Positions 54,689-63,853 of a stretch of 64,000 bases of DNA are shown here, one piece after another. The position numbers and the translations under genes are program-made. The notes under the pieces were generated by a model. It searched no databases and was not told where the DNA came from. It was given only the letters and a program-made list of their open reading frames with translations. The DNA comes from Pseudomonadota bacterium (GTDB lineage Bacteria > Pseudomonadota > Gammaproteobacteria > Pseudomonadales > Oleiphilaceae). The DNA is taken from positions 62,001-126,000 of the forward strand of contig PDPE01000027.1 in the NCBI GenBank assembly GCA_002747395.1. Reading direction: 5' to 3'. Positions within the stretch are counted from its first letter, which is position 1, and every line of letters starts with the position of its first letter.

Positions 54689-57600
54689 CTATTTCCCGGC
54701 ATTACTGCCTGTCATCCTGTTTTTGTACCTGTAAAGCCATATTTTATGACCCGACGGGTAGTTGGTTTTAAATACATATACGTTTTGGTTTGAACTGTAT
54801 GCCATTGCGTGAAATGCTACGGTACCAACATTAAGGCCAGAGTCAACAACTTCGATCTTTTTTGAATGCCAATGTTTGGCTATGGGGTCAAAAACGAAGA
54901 ACCTGCCATCTTTTATTCCCCCTCCAATCACTTTATTGGCTGAGTCATAATCCCAGGCCGTTTCACTGCTGCCGGGAATATCCCCTGATATATTTTCGAC
55001 CCGTGTCAGAGTGGTTTTTAAACGATCAGTCCGATTCAGCTTGAGTTCGTATACCTGGACAGCGTCGCCCACTGTGAAATAGTAGAAGGAATCGAGTGGC
55101 GGATAGTAAACCAGGTTATTGGCGTAACCCAACTGGCGAACAAACTTGTTAATCGTGAATGCCTTTTTATTTTTGGGGTCATACCCGTGAATACCGTATG
55201 AACTGACAAATATAAACCAGCCTGAAACAGGGTCCAGTTCACTGGCGGACAAACGATCCCATTCACCAATGTCGCCATAGCTCCACTTGCCGGTTTCAAA
55301 ACTGTAATGTGCAACCCGATTCGAAGAGTACTGGTTAAATGCCACACAGCTTATTGCTCCGTTTGCCTCTCCGCCTCCCCTCAGAAGAAGGAGTTCATGT
55401 GGATAGGCCGTAGAGCCAAGCAGGTCATAGGTATGTCTGGATGTCGGGTGACCCGTGGAAATCCACTTTCCATCGTTCTTGTCAAAATTCTGTTCATTCA
55501 TTTCGCTACAGGGAGTGCTTTTATACGCACTATTCCAATTCATTGTATCGAAATCAAAAACATCAATATCTGTACGTGCAGTGGCTGAATGTCCACCCCC
55601 AAACATCAGCATGTTGCCATTTAACCGATCTTCAATCATTCCACTAAAGTCCGAAATGGTTCGGCACACGTTCGGCCCCTCTCCGACCGGGCCCTTGCCT
55701 TTGCAATCGTAAGTACCCAGGCTTATCGCTGTGTTATCTGCAAGTATTATACTTGTACTTGCAGCCTTTTCTGCATATTCAACCACAACCTCGCCGGTGC
55801 GCGTGTTGTTTGCATCACTTATGGTTGCTTCTATCCTGTATTTCCCTGCGGTATTGGCGGTAAAAGAAGTGACACTTGCATCCGCATTGCCAAAAACTGT
55901 CAGGCTGTTCGAGGGTTGCTCCAGTACCCGCCAGCTGACAACAGGCGAGTTGGCATTTGAAACACCTGCGGAAAGGCGTACCACTTCACCTATAATTGCG
56001 TTTACCCTTCCTCCCAAACTGACAAAGGCATCATAGGAGGGGTGGCCAGGCGTACCTTGATCCCGGTTCGGGATGCCCGATTTGCCCGGATTTGGAGTCC
56101 CCGGGTCTGGCTTGCCTGAATCTGAAGCGTCTACATTCTCACCTGAGCCAAGAGGGCCCGGGTTATTCACTTTTCGGGGGACAATTGCCCAGTTGGGATA
56201 TCCGTTGTATTCCGGTTTTACAGGTCTATCTGCAAATATCTGCCATGCTTCCCTGGCATTGGGCAAACCCGTTTCAGATGCCAATGCAAGCGCTGGCTGA
56301 AAATTTGAGGGATATCCGGATGGCGAATGCGCATAACCCGTCATTTGACCTGCCACCACACCACCGATCGCAGTGGCCATTTCGTCACTTGCGCAAGGCG
56401 TGGAATAAACCGCCTCGGAAACCATGTTCTTGTAGATTTCTTCAAAAGACGAATAAAACGCCTCACCCCTGGCGTCTCGCACGGTCATGGAATAAGGTGC
56501 AGCATGTATCCAGCAATAGCCCGGAGCAGTCATTCTGCCGATCGGGAATTTTGCCTTCCACAGTAAAAGCGGCTCGGCTTCATTAAAGCCCAGTTCGACA
56601 GCATGGCCCACAGCCCATGTGAAAAAATCGTCTTGCCAGGGGGCAAGTGCCCTGCCGTCAGAGTAATTCAGCGCATAGTCCTGGTCAATGAAGCCGAACC
56701 GGTTAGCGTCAGGATTGTTGGTGTATCTATCGTTATAGTAGTCAAGCGAATTGTGCAATTGTTTTTTAAAATAGGGTTTTAACGGGTGCGCATCAGGGGT
56801 AATGGCGGCAGCGTGCGCCAGTGTTCTTAACATCCAGGCCAAAGAACGAATCTGCCCCTTCGGCAACCCTAAAGCGGCCCCCCTGTATGCAGGGTTGGAT
56901 CGAAGCTGATTATAGCCAGCCCAGAACTGGAGTTCTTCAAGGTAGTAATACTCTCCGGTTACCAGATAGGGCAAATAGGCGAAGGACGGTTGATGGGCTG
57001 CATCTTGAATATAGGGCGAAGAGCACACCTTGCCGCATTTCGGAAAGGCTTCATTTTTTCCGGTATGTGGGTTATAGGTGTCAGATCGAAGGCCTAATAT
57101 GGTCATATAGGGGTAGTCGTCCAGCGTAATCGGGTAACCCGTATTTTTATTCCGGTAATGTATCGACCAGGTGCCAGACAAATCAGCTGACTCCAAAGTG
57201 ACTCGTCTGGCGCCCGCATCCATTGATAGCAGATATAACACTTGCCATTTCGGCAAGGGGCCTATATCCGAATGAGCACCGGCAACAGGCATGTGAGGGG
57301 TTGCATCACCAATATGCATCGGCATGGTTTTTTCGCCTCGCCAATTGCTTACCAGATCATCAAGCACAGTTTGTGGTATATCAAGGGAGGTGTCGTAGTT
57401 GGGCAATTGCTTGCTGGCAAGCAGATAGTCCAGATTATGTCGCACATCTATACGGGGTTCAGTGCCGAACCAGACTGTTTTTTTCCAGCGACTGTGAACA
57501 TAGTGAAGCAACTTGTTTTGCTGGTATACCTCTTTGCCTTCCGATATCAATGAAACATCGTAATAATAGTTTTGTGGCTCTGCCACGTAAGACCAGGTGT

Positions 57601-58705
57601 TTTCAACAACCACATCTGTTTTTACACTATTGCTGTTCGAAAACGCCCTGATATGGAATCTCACCGCTATATGGGGGTTTTCAACGCCGGTTTTCGGATC
57701 CGTCAGGTTGGAAGAAACAATCCACTCAGAGGCCAGAGGGCCACTTAACCATTGGATTTCTTTTCCTTCATTTGCTGCTGTTTCAAGTGCCTTCAATGCG
57801 GATACGTTATAATTGACAGGTTGACTGGCAAAGCTCTGGTCTTCGATTAAAACCGGTGCGTGTCCGGTATTCTCATAGGAAACCACCATTGTTTCGCCCT
57901 TATCCGCAATCAGGATTAAATTCTCATGCCGATAATCTGCAGATATATCCGGATTGCCTTCGGTGATTTGCTCCGCGAAACTTTTTGCAATTGCTTGCCC
58001 GGCCTGATATCCACTACCGGCTTTTTCGACAATGTGAGTGTACTGTTTTCCATTTACCACAAGCGTGAGAACATCACCCGGATTCCATGAAGCGATTCTA
58101 TCGCCAAACGAGATTCTTTTTTGATGAATGGAGTACACTTGCAAATTCAGTACAGCGTCATATCCGGAGTTTATTAACCCGGACAGGGTTTTGGCATTTT
58201 TATTACCACTTTCATCAGCCAAAGAGGGCTTGATCCTGACCTTTGCTTCATCGCCCCCAAACCCGGGAGGAATATCAAAGGTAAGAATCGCGTGCCTGGT
58301 CGAACCGTCTGAATGTCTGGATTTGACATCAGTTTGCACATCTATCATTTGATTGTTTTCCAGAAATGCGGAAACAACATAGCCCGAAGGAAGGTCGCCT
58401 TTTTTAAAGGGTTGGCCTAAAGTGAACGGAACAGAATCCCGGTTATCTGATGAATGGGAAAACGTAAAATCTGTTATCACGCCCTTTTTCACCTGATCCG
58501 GGGGTGGCGTGGAGGGGGTGGGGTTACCCGGACTTTCCGGGGATGAATCTTGAGTGATCCCGGTCTCCGTATCCTTGATAATTCCATTTTCGGGAGATTC
58601 TTCAGTTGCGCAGCCACCGATAATAAAACAGATTAAAGGCAGCGCCAAAAGCAGTCCGGCGTTTGTTTTTCGCAACTCACTGAGATAAAGCATAATATCG
58701 TCCAT
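54689..58705 (-). CDS. Large multidomain lipoprotein, unknown function
   Basis: 1,338 residues. N-terminal signal with lipobox IIGGC (Cys32), a Pro/Ser/Thr linker, then a beta domain (about 75-175) with VPFTLGQPFKKGDLPSGY and SDGSTRHAILTFDIPP, which recalls RIFT-barrel modules of polysaccharide lyases. Residues 400-850 are aromatic-rich and probably helical, then a Gly/Pro linker, a PKD/Ig-like domain (about 925-1010), and a kelch-like beta-propeller (about 1025-1330: MLMFGGGHSAT, LLLLRGGGEANG). An enzyme or binder acting on the exopolysaccharide at the cell surface is a guess. I recognise no catalytic motif. It sits between the flippase and an acyltransferase. Confidence 0.85.
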   Translation of the reverse strand: MDDIMLYLSELRKTNAGLLLALPLICFIIGGCATEESPENGIIKDTETGITQDSSPESPGNPTPSTPPPDQVKKGVITDFTFSHSSDNRDSVPFTLGQPFKKGDLPSGYVVSAFLENNQMIDVQTDVKSRHSDGSTRHAILTFDIPPGFGGDEAKVRIKPSLADESGNKNAKTLSGLINSGYDAVLNLQVYSIHQKRISFGDRIASWNPGDVLTLVVNGKQYTHIVEKAGSGYQAGQAIAKSFAEQITEGNPDISADYRHENLILIADKGETMVVSYENTGHAPVLIEDQSFASQPVNYNVSALKALETAANEGKEIQWLSGPLASEWIVSSNLTDPKTGVENPHIAVRFHIRAFSNSNSVKTDVVVENTWSYVAEPQNYYYDVSLISEGKEVYQQNKLLHYVHSRWKKTVWFGTEPRIDVRHNLDYLLASKQLPNYDTSLDIPQTVLDDLVSNWRGEKTMPMHIGDATPHMPVAGAHSDIGPLPKWQVLYLLSMDAGARRVTLESADLSGTWSIHYRNKNTGYPITLDDYPYMTILGLRSDTYNPHTGKNEAFPKCGKVCSSPYIQDAAHQPSFAYLPYLVTGEYYYLEELQFWAGYNQLRSNPAYRGAALGLPKGQIRSLAWMLRTLAHAAAITPDAHPLKPYFKKQLHNSLDYYNDRYTNNPDANRFGFIDQDYALNYSDGRALAPWQDDFFTWAVGHAVELGFNEAEPLLLWKAKFPIGRMTAPGYCWIHAAPYSMTVRDARGEAFYSSFEEIYKNMVSEAVYSTPCASDEMATAIGGVVAGQMTGYAHSPSGYPSNFQPALALASETGLPNAREAWQIFADRPVKPEYNGYPNWAIVPRKVNNPGPLGSGENVDASDSGKPDPGTPNPGKSGIPNRDQGTPGHPSYDAFVSLGGRVNAIIGEVVRLSAGVSNANSPVVSWRVLEQPSNSLTVFGNADASVTSFTANTAGKYRIEATISDANNTRTGEVVVEYAEKAASTSIILADNTAISLGTYDCKGKGPVGEGPNVCRTISDFSGMIEDRLNGNMLMFGGGHSATARTDIDVFDFDTMNWNSAYKSTPCSEMNEQNFDKNDGKWISTGHPTSRHTYDLLGSTAYPHELLLLRGGGEANGAISCVAFNQYSSNRVAHYSFETGKWSYGDIGEWDRLSASELDPVSGWFIFVSSYGIHGYDPKNKKAFTINKFVRQLGYANNLVYYPPLDSFYYFTVGDAVQVYELKLNRTDRLKTTLTRVENISGDIPGSSETAWDYDSANKVIGGGIKDGRFFVFDPIAKHWHSKKIEVVDSGLNVGTVAFHAMAYSSNQNVYVFKTNYPSGHKIWLYRYKNRMTGSNAGK

Positions 58706-58716
58706 GGTTTTCGTCT

Positions 58717-58752
58717 GTTGTTGTAAATCTGTTAGTTGTTGTAAATCAGTTA
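58717..58752. repeat. Tandem repeat, 2 x 18 bp, before the lipoprotein start
   Basis: Units 58717-58734 and 58735-58752 (gttgttgtaaatctgtta type) differ at one base of 18, eleven bases upstream of the lipoprotein start codon. Confidence 0.75.
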
Positions 58753-58833
58753 ATTGATCACACTATCAAATACAGGTTCATTGTAGTTGCTATCCTGGCT
58801 ATTGCAGGTTTTTCCATATCCTGGCAGATCGCC

Positions 58834-58852
58834 AGCCCTTTTCACCAGGGCT
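58834..58852. other. Hairpin between acyltransferase and lipoprotein genes
   Basis: AGCCCT and AGGGCT pair around a 7-base loop. A second, related hairpin (58898-58915, GCCCTGG/CCAGGGC, loop TCAA) spans the acyltransferase stop codon. Neither has a T-run on the coding strand. Confidence 0.35.
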
Positions 58853-58904
58853 GTTGACTTTTTGTTAAAAGAGGTCGACGGCAATCCGGCAATATTTGCC
58901 CTGG

Positions 58905-59867
58905 TCAACCAGGGCGGGCATCAAATACTCGTCTGGTGATTATTTCGGCCACGCTGTTTAAAACCAGGGCAAAAAATATGATGATGGACATGGATAGTAA
59001 AAAATCTGCAACCGTGTTGCCTGTAAAATGGAAAAACAGATATGTGTGTATCAAGTAGATTTCCAGAAGGCAACTCTCCAGTTTCCTGAAGCCTTTCAAG
59101 AACAGGTAGCCTGGTAATGTACCATTTGTTAGCCAAAGCGAAATGAAAAAAGATGCAGAAAATATCAGAATTGTGTTGAACTGATTGATCTTGAATGTCA
59201 AATTAAGTGCCAGCAAGGCCAGGCAAGTCACTGAAAACAGGCCCAGAGTCAAGCCGGGCTTTAGATGGATGTTCAGTGTGCCGGTCGTCACCCCCAATAA
59301 AAATGCCAACATGGTAAGCCACAGCTCATAACCGACCTGTATATGGCTCTCCAGGTAGATAGCAGTAACTGTGGAAAAAACTGAAATCACATATGCGTGC
59401 ACTTTATTGCTGGTTATTTTCGCAAGAAAAGGATATGAAATGTAGAACAGCAGTAGTAGTGTAAAAAACCATAATCCTGCGCCCAGTGTGCTTCCATTAG
59501 GGGTTCCGGTCCAGTTCAGGATGCCAGACAGGCCGGCACAGTGTACCAGGGTATGCCAGTGATAAATAACCCCGCCGTTGATCGCTATAAATATGACCAG
59601 AAACGCGGTAGTTACCCAAAATCTCACGCCGAGTCGTTTAAGTTTTTTCTTCCAGAATGTTCTGTAGTCTATTTTTTTTCCATATATTTTGAATGTAAAA
59701 AAAGACGATGAAAAGGCGAAGACAAACAAACCAAATGTTACCGGTATCCACAAAATGGTATTTGTAAACCAGTGCCCGGTTACCACCAGGAAAATAGAAA
59801 GTACTTTGGCAATTGTAAAGTTTTTGCTGGTAGTTTCCAGGCTGATTGCTTCGTTTTGAGCGCACAT
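58905..59867 (-). CDS. Membrane acyltransferase (acyltransferase-3-like)
   Basis: 320 residues from ATG 59867; a GTG at 59930 would add 21. Neither has a clear ribosome site. About ten membrane helices; an early KVLSIFLVVTGHW gives the family's histidine motif in the first helix, and LEIYLIHTYLFFHF is typical of the C-terminal region. Unlike the 51-kb gene it has no SGNH domain. Probably acylates a cell-surface sugar. First gene of the reverse-strand block. Confidence 0.8.
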   Translation of the reverse strand: MCAQNEAISLETTSKNFTIAKVLSIFLVVTGHWFTNTILWIPVTFGLFVFAFSSSFFTFKIYGKKIDYRTFWKKKLKRLGVRFWVTTAFLVIFIAINGGVIYHWHTLVHCAGLSGILNWTGTPNGSTLGAGLWFFTLLLLFYISYPFLAKITSNKVHAYVISVFSTVTAIYLESHIQVGYELWLTMLAFLLGVTTGTLNIHLKPGLTLGLFSVTCLALLALNLTFKINQFNTILIFSASFFISLWLTNGTLPGYLFLKGFRKLESCLLEIYLIHTYLFFHFTGNTVADFLLSMSIIIFFALVLNSVAEIITRRVFDARPG

Positions 59868-60461
59868 TATGTTGCCAGAGCCATCTGTTCCGGTTTTAAT
59901 CAAGCCAATTGATTGTTTAATGAAAGACACGATTAAAAAAGTCTTGCATTGACTGGACGATAAAAGCGAAGGGCGGCCTTCTCCGGGGGGAGGTGCTGGT
60001 CATCAATTTGAGCGACACCCTGGCCGGGTTGGCGCCTGGCTTCTTTAATAATAGCAATAATAATGGCAATTTCAGCCAGTATGGGCTTTGGAATAAAGCT
60101 GCCCGGGGCCAGGGACTTCCAGAAACCGGAAACTTCCAGAAACAAAGTAATATTCACTCCACCGCACCAAAAGGAATCAATGATAGCAGCATACCAATCT
60201 GATAGGGAAGCCTTTGTTATTCTGCCCGGATTGATCAACCTGGTCAAGCCACGTCAGTCAGCATATTGCCAATAGCAGTACCATTCAGGGTTTTCTAAAA
60301 GTTCAGTTTATTAAGGATTATGATATCATTGGCTCTGTTATTGGTTTTTCTGTACCGGGCCGGCTGGCATCTGATGCAGGTGCATAGTTGTCTCGTGTGC
60401 TTTTTCAGGAAAGAAGCGAAGCAGAAGTTTATTGTAATGGGGTGAGTCAGAAAGGTTTGCT
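59868..60461. other. 594-bp divergent region at the right end of the reverse block
   Basis: No coding sequence I trust. Weak frames exist on both strands (for example minus 59933-60247 and plus 60063-60275) but they overlap, lack ribosome sites and match nothing I know. Divergent promoters for the acyltransferase and the TPR gene must lie here. It may hold the remains of the sequence joined when the reverse block was inserted or inverted. Confidence 0.45.
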
Positions 60462-61109
60462 ATGAGTTATAAAAAAGTGGTTGTTTTTTTGGTTTTGTTG
60501 TTATCGCTGCCTTTACCACTGCAGGCGTATGATAATAAAACCTGTGGAATCACGCGAGGTCACCCCCTTACGAATGGATACGGGCCCTATGATTACACCA
60601 ATCCCTCTCATCTGAATAAAATACCTATTGTTCTTAAACACCACTTTTCAAGTGATGTGGAAAGATTGATCAGGGGGGTGACCAATACCGACCCTCGTGG
60701 GGATATTGACTATACATTGAGAGCAATTCCAAATTACCATCCTGCTTTATACGCAATCTCCAGATTGGAACTGAGAGCGAAGGCCGCATTAAAAAGTGGA
60801 ATGGTTTACCGTACAGCGCATTACACTGCCGATTGCTATTTTAAAAGAGCGATCTATTTTCAGCCTCGTGACGGCATTGCGCGCATGTTGTATGGTTTGT
60901 TTCTTCACAAGTCCGGGAGGTTGTCGGAGGCCGAGAAAGTGTATGGCAAAGCCCTTGAGTTGGCAGATGATAATGCGGAACTTCATTACAATGTCGGGCT
61001 GTTGTATTTGGAAATGAAAAAAATTGATAAAGCCAAAATGCATGCAGAAATGGCAGAAGAGTTGGGTTATCCCCTGAAAGGGCTGCAAAAGCGACTGTCC
61101 AGGTATTGA
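60462..61109 (+). CDS. XrtA-locus TPR protein, secreted
   Basis: 215 residues. A signal peptide (hydrophobic 5-21, cleavage near LQA-Y), a conserved middle (YGPYDYTNPSHLNK, VERLIRGVTNTDPRGDIDYTLRAIPNYHPALYA across two segments) and two to three C-terminal TPR units (about 125-205). I have seen this N-terminal pattern in exosortase A clusters. It would act in the periplasm as a scaffold. AGAAAGG upstream of the ATG. Confidence 0.85.
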   Translation: MSYKKVVVFLVLLLSLPLPLQAYDNKTCGITRGHPLTNGYGPYDYTNPSHLNKIPIVLKHHFSSDVERLIRGVTNTDPRGDIDYTLRAIPNYHPALYAISRLELRAKAALKSGMVYRTAHYTADCYFKRAIYFQPRDGIARMLYGLFLHKSGRLSEAEKVYGKALELADDNAELHYNVGLLYLEMKKIDKAKMHAEMAEELGYPLKGLQKRLSRY

Positions 61110-61298
61110 ACTTGATCTCTGCTTCTATTCCATGCTATCAAAGAAAATCTGGTTCGCAAGTAGCAAAACGGATAGCGAATAACGACAGTGTTCAGGTCTT
61201 CTTAACTATGGGTTCACTTTCCTGGTAAGATTTATCATCCAGGTCACAAGCGCCGGAATGGCGCTGTGTTTTTCGTTTTACTCCAAATGGATTTGTAT

Positions 61299-62543
61299 AT
61301 GTCCGGAAAAGTACTTTTTATTGCCTATCACTACCCTCCCATCGCCGTCAGTTCGGGAGTGCACAGAACGTTGGCCTTTAGTCGCTACCTGTCTGACTGG
61401 GGCTGGGATGTCACTGTACTAACAACAGATTACAAGGTGTACCAAAGGTACAATCTTGACCTGATCGGGAGCATACCCGAAAAAGTTCAGGTGATTCGTT
61501 CATGGGCCAAAGACACTGCCCGGGATTTATCGATAAAAGGGCGCTACTCGCAATTGATGGCTCTGCCTGATCGTTATCAAAGCTGGATTTTGGGCGGGGT
61601 TTGGAGCGGCCTTAAAGCAATAAAAAAAAATAAACCCGATGTGATTGTTTCTACCTACCCCATCGCCTCCGCACATGTTATCGGCTATTTCTTGCACAAG
61701 ATGACGGGTGTCCCCTGGATTGCAGACTTTCGTGACCCGATGGCACAAGAGGGTTACCCCGAACACCCTCTGGTTCATAAAAGTTTTCTTTGGATCGAGA
61801 GGAAAATTGTCAAGCATGCCAGCAAGTTGGTGTTTAATACCAGGGGGGCTCAGGATTACTACCTGCAACGTTACGCAGAACTGACTCCTCAGAACAGTGT
61901 TGTCATACCCAATGGTTATGACGAGGAGGTTTTTGAAAAGGTTGAATCTGAAATAAAACCAACGAAGGTTCGTGAGCCAGCTTCTCCGCTTGTATTGCTT
62001 CATAGCGGGGTGATCTACCCGTCTGAACGTGATCCCAAAGACTTGTTCAAGGCAATAAGCGATCTGAAAAAAGACAAACGAATCAATGCTGAAAATTTTG
62101 TGTTACGGCTTCGGGCTTCCGGGCATGATGATTTGTTTCAAGCTCAGGTAGATGCACTTGGTATTCAGGATGTCGTTGAATTTGCCCCTTCAATTTCATA
62201 TAACGATGCACTGCAGGAAATGTATGCAGTGGATGTGTTGTTGCTGTTACAAGCGGATAATTGCGAGCTTCAAATTCCTGCCAAAGCCTATGAATATATA
62301 AGGGTGCGCAAGCCGGTATTGGCACTGACCACGACAACTGGCGAGACTGGCAGGTTATTGTCAGCCCATCCACTGGCAACGCTCGCTCCTTTGAATGATA
62401 GCCAGGAAATATATAAAGCCATTCAGGCAACAATTGAGAATCAATCTGTAGCAGATAATTTCACTGATAGGGATGTAGACAAATATAGTCGACGGGCAGG
62501 CGCCCAATTGATGCAAGATGCTATTGAATCCTGTATTAAATAA
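61299..62543 (+). CDS. Glycosyltransferase (GT4-like)
   Basis: 414 residues from ATG 61299; two in-frame ATGs lie upstream (61266, 61287). GT-B fold with VLFIAYHYPPIAVSSGVHR, WIADFRDPMAQEGYP in the linker between domains and AYEYIRVRKPVLALTT in the donor domain. Its stop codon begins a 15-bp repeat array. Sugar specificity unknown. It follows the TPR gene after 189 bases. Confidence 0.9.
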   Translation: MSGKVLFIAYHYPPIAVSSGVHRTLAFSRYLSDWGWDVTVLTTDYKVYQRYNLDLIGSIPEKVQVIRSWAKDTARDLSIKGRYSQLMALPDRYQSWILGGVWSGLKAIKKNKPDVIVSTYPIASAHVIGYFLHKMTGVPWIADFRDPMAQEGYPEHPLVHKSFLWIERKIVKHASKLVFNTRGAQDYYLQRYAELTPQNSVVIPNGYDEEVFEKVESEIKPTKVREPASPLVLLHSGVIYPSERDPKDLFKAISDLKKDKRINAENFVLRLRASGHDDLFQAQVDALGIQDVVEFAPSISYNDALQEMYAVDVLLLLQADNCELQIPAKAYEYIRVRKPVLALTTTTGETGRLLSAHPLATLAPLNDSQEIYKAIQATIENQSVADNFTDRDVDKYSRRAGAQLMQDAIESCIK

Positions 62544-62606
62544 GCTTCTATTAAATTAACTTCTTTTAAATTAACTTTTATTAAATTAAATCGTATTAAA
62601 TATAAC
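62532..62606. repeat. Tandem repeat, 5 x 15 bp, seeded by a stop codon
   Basis: Units at 62532, 62547, 62562, 62577 and 62592 (tctattaaattaact type). The first covers the last codons and TAA of the glycosyltransferase gene; the others step outward with constant 15-base period, and a decayed sixth may follow to 62621. Neighbouring units match at about 12 to 14 of 15. Confidence 0.88.
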
Positions 62607-62724
62607 CGTAGCAAATAGAAGAGCGATATGGGGAAGGCTTGCCCTGCCACCAGCAACCAGCGGGACGGATTGACTCGTACTTTGAAACGGTATTATCGGA
62701 TTTTAAACCAAAAGGAAATAAACC

Positions 62725-62964
62725 ATGTCGAACAAAGACGTTGTATTGCAGGTATTAGCGGAAGTATTGCAAGTTGAAACGGAATCCTGGGATGAAAGTA
62801 CCGAGCTGTTGGGTGCTGTTCCCGAGTTTGATTCTATGGCGGTGGTTACTGTCATAACGTCTTTGGAGGAAAATCTCGGGATTATTGTGGAAGACGACGA
62901 GATCAGTGCGGAGACTTTCGAATCCGTAGGTGCTTTGGTTGCGTTTGTTGATAGCAAAGTATAG
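62725..62964 (+). CDS. Acyl carrier protein of the XrtA locus
   Basis: 79 residues. A PP-binding fold with the phosphopantetheine serine in EFDSMAVV (Ser37) and an acidic surface, as in carrier proteins. AAAGGAAA precedes the ATG. ACPs of this kind are part of exosortase A loci, next to an acyl-CoA ligase and the hydrolases, and presumably hold an acyl group for transfer to the polymer. The ligase is expected beyond the right edge. Confidence 0.93.
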   Translation: MSNKDVVLQVLAEVLQVETESWDESTELLGAVPEFDSMAVVTVITSLEENLGIIVEDDEISAETFESVGALVAFVDSKV

Positions 62965-63020
62965 TCACTCGACAGATAAACAGATAACGGCAGGCACGTA
63001 ATCGCCTAACGGTAGTTTGT

Positions 63021-63851
63021 ATGAAAATTCAGCCCCATTTGCTGGCGGGCCAAAATGGCGGGTTGTACGTTTTAAAGCGTTTCCCGGATGATGTTCCGTT
63101 GACAAAAATGGTTATCTTTGTGCCACCCTTTGCAGAAGAAGCCAATAAATCCCGGCACATGTTTAGCCTGTTGGCTTCTTCGCTGGTTGCCGAAGGTGTT
63201 GGCTCGATATTGTTTGATTACTATGGTACGGGGGAAAGCCTGGGGGATTTTGAGCAAGGCTCCCTGAGCAGTTACACTCAGGATCTTGTTGATGTTGTCC
63301 ATTCAACAGCGACAAGCGGTGTGCCAGTCTGTCTGGTTTGTTTGCGGTTGGGGGCTCTGGTCGCGTTAAATGCTGCCAGCCGTTTGGCCGGCGTCGGTGA
63401 TGTGGTGTTTATCAACCCCGTGACGAATGGCAGGCAACTGATTAATCAGTTTTTCCGGCTGCGTATAGCTGGTGGGTTGTCATCAGGTGAGGGTAAGGTT
63501 ACTTCCAAAGCTATCAAGGCAGAGCTAGAACAGGCCGGTTGTACTGAAATAGCGGGTTATACCATCAGCAAAACCCTGGTAGATGAATTGGAGGCCTGTT
63601 CATTGGAAAAACTGGTGAGCACCGCCGGTTTTTCCTTTCCGTCAGTGCATCTTCTTGAATTGAACGGTACGATAAAAAAAGAATTGACTCCGGTAGCTAA
63701 AAAGGCGGCAGATCAACTTGCTGCTGCGGGGGTGGGCGTTCACTCCGACACGGTTGCCGGTGACCAGTTTTGGGCAACTCAAGAGATATCGACAGCACCG
63801 GAAGCGATTAATGTCATTGTTAACATACTCTCTCAATCTGGACAGGCATAG
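63021..63851 (+). CDS. XrtA-associated hydrolase 2
   Basis: 276 residues. Alpha/beta-hydrolase-like; the signature VPPFAEEANKSRHMF and the later DYYGTGES fit the exosortase A system-associated hydrolase 2 family (TIGR03101 type). The usual nucleophile elbow GxSxG is not obvious (CLRLGALVA), so catalysis is uncertain. It sits between the ACP and hydrolase 1, with three bases to the next ATG. Confidence 0.9.
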   Translation: MKIQPHLLAGQNGGLYVLKRFPDDVPLTKMVIFVPPFAEEANKSRHMFSLLASSLVAEGVGSILFDYYGTGESLGDFEQGSLSSYTQDLVDVVHSTATSGVPVCLVCLRLGALVALNAASRLAGVGDVVFINPVTNGRQLINQFFRLRIAGGLSSGEGKVTSKAIKAELEQAGCTEIAGYTISKTLVDELEACSLEKLVSTAGFSFPSVHLLELNGTIKKELTPVAKKAADQLAAAGVGVHSDTVAGDQFWATQEISTAPEAINVIVNILSQSGQA

Positions 63852-63853
63852 CA

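Noticed and set aside
54457..54771. 104-residue plus-strand frame at the end of the lipoprotein gene
   Set aside because: Half of it is antisense to the lipoprotein gene; composition is not protein-like.
59933..60247. 104-residue minus-strand frame in the 594-bp spacer
   Set aside because: No recognisable motif, no ribosome site, overlapped by another open frame on the plus strand.
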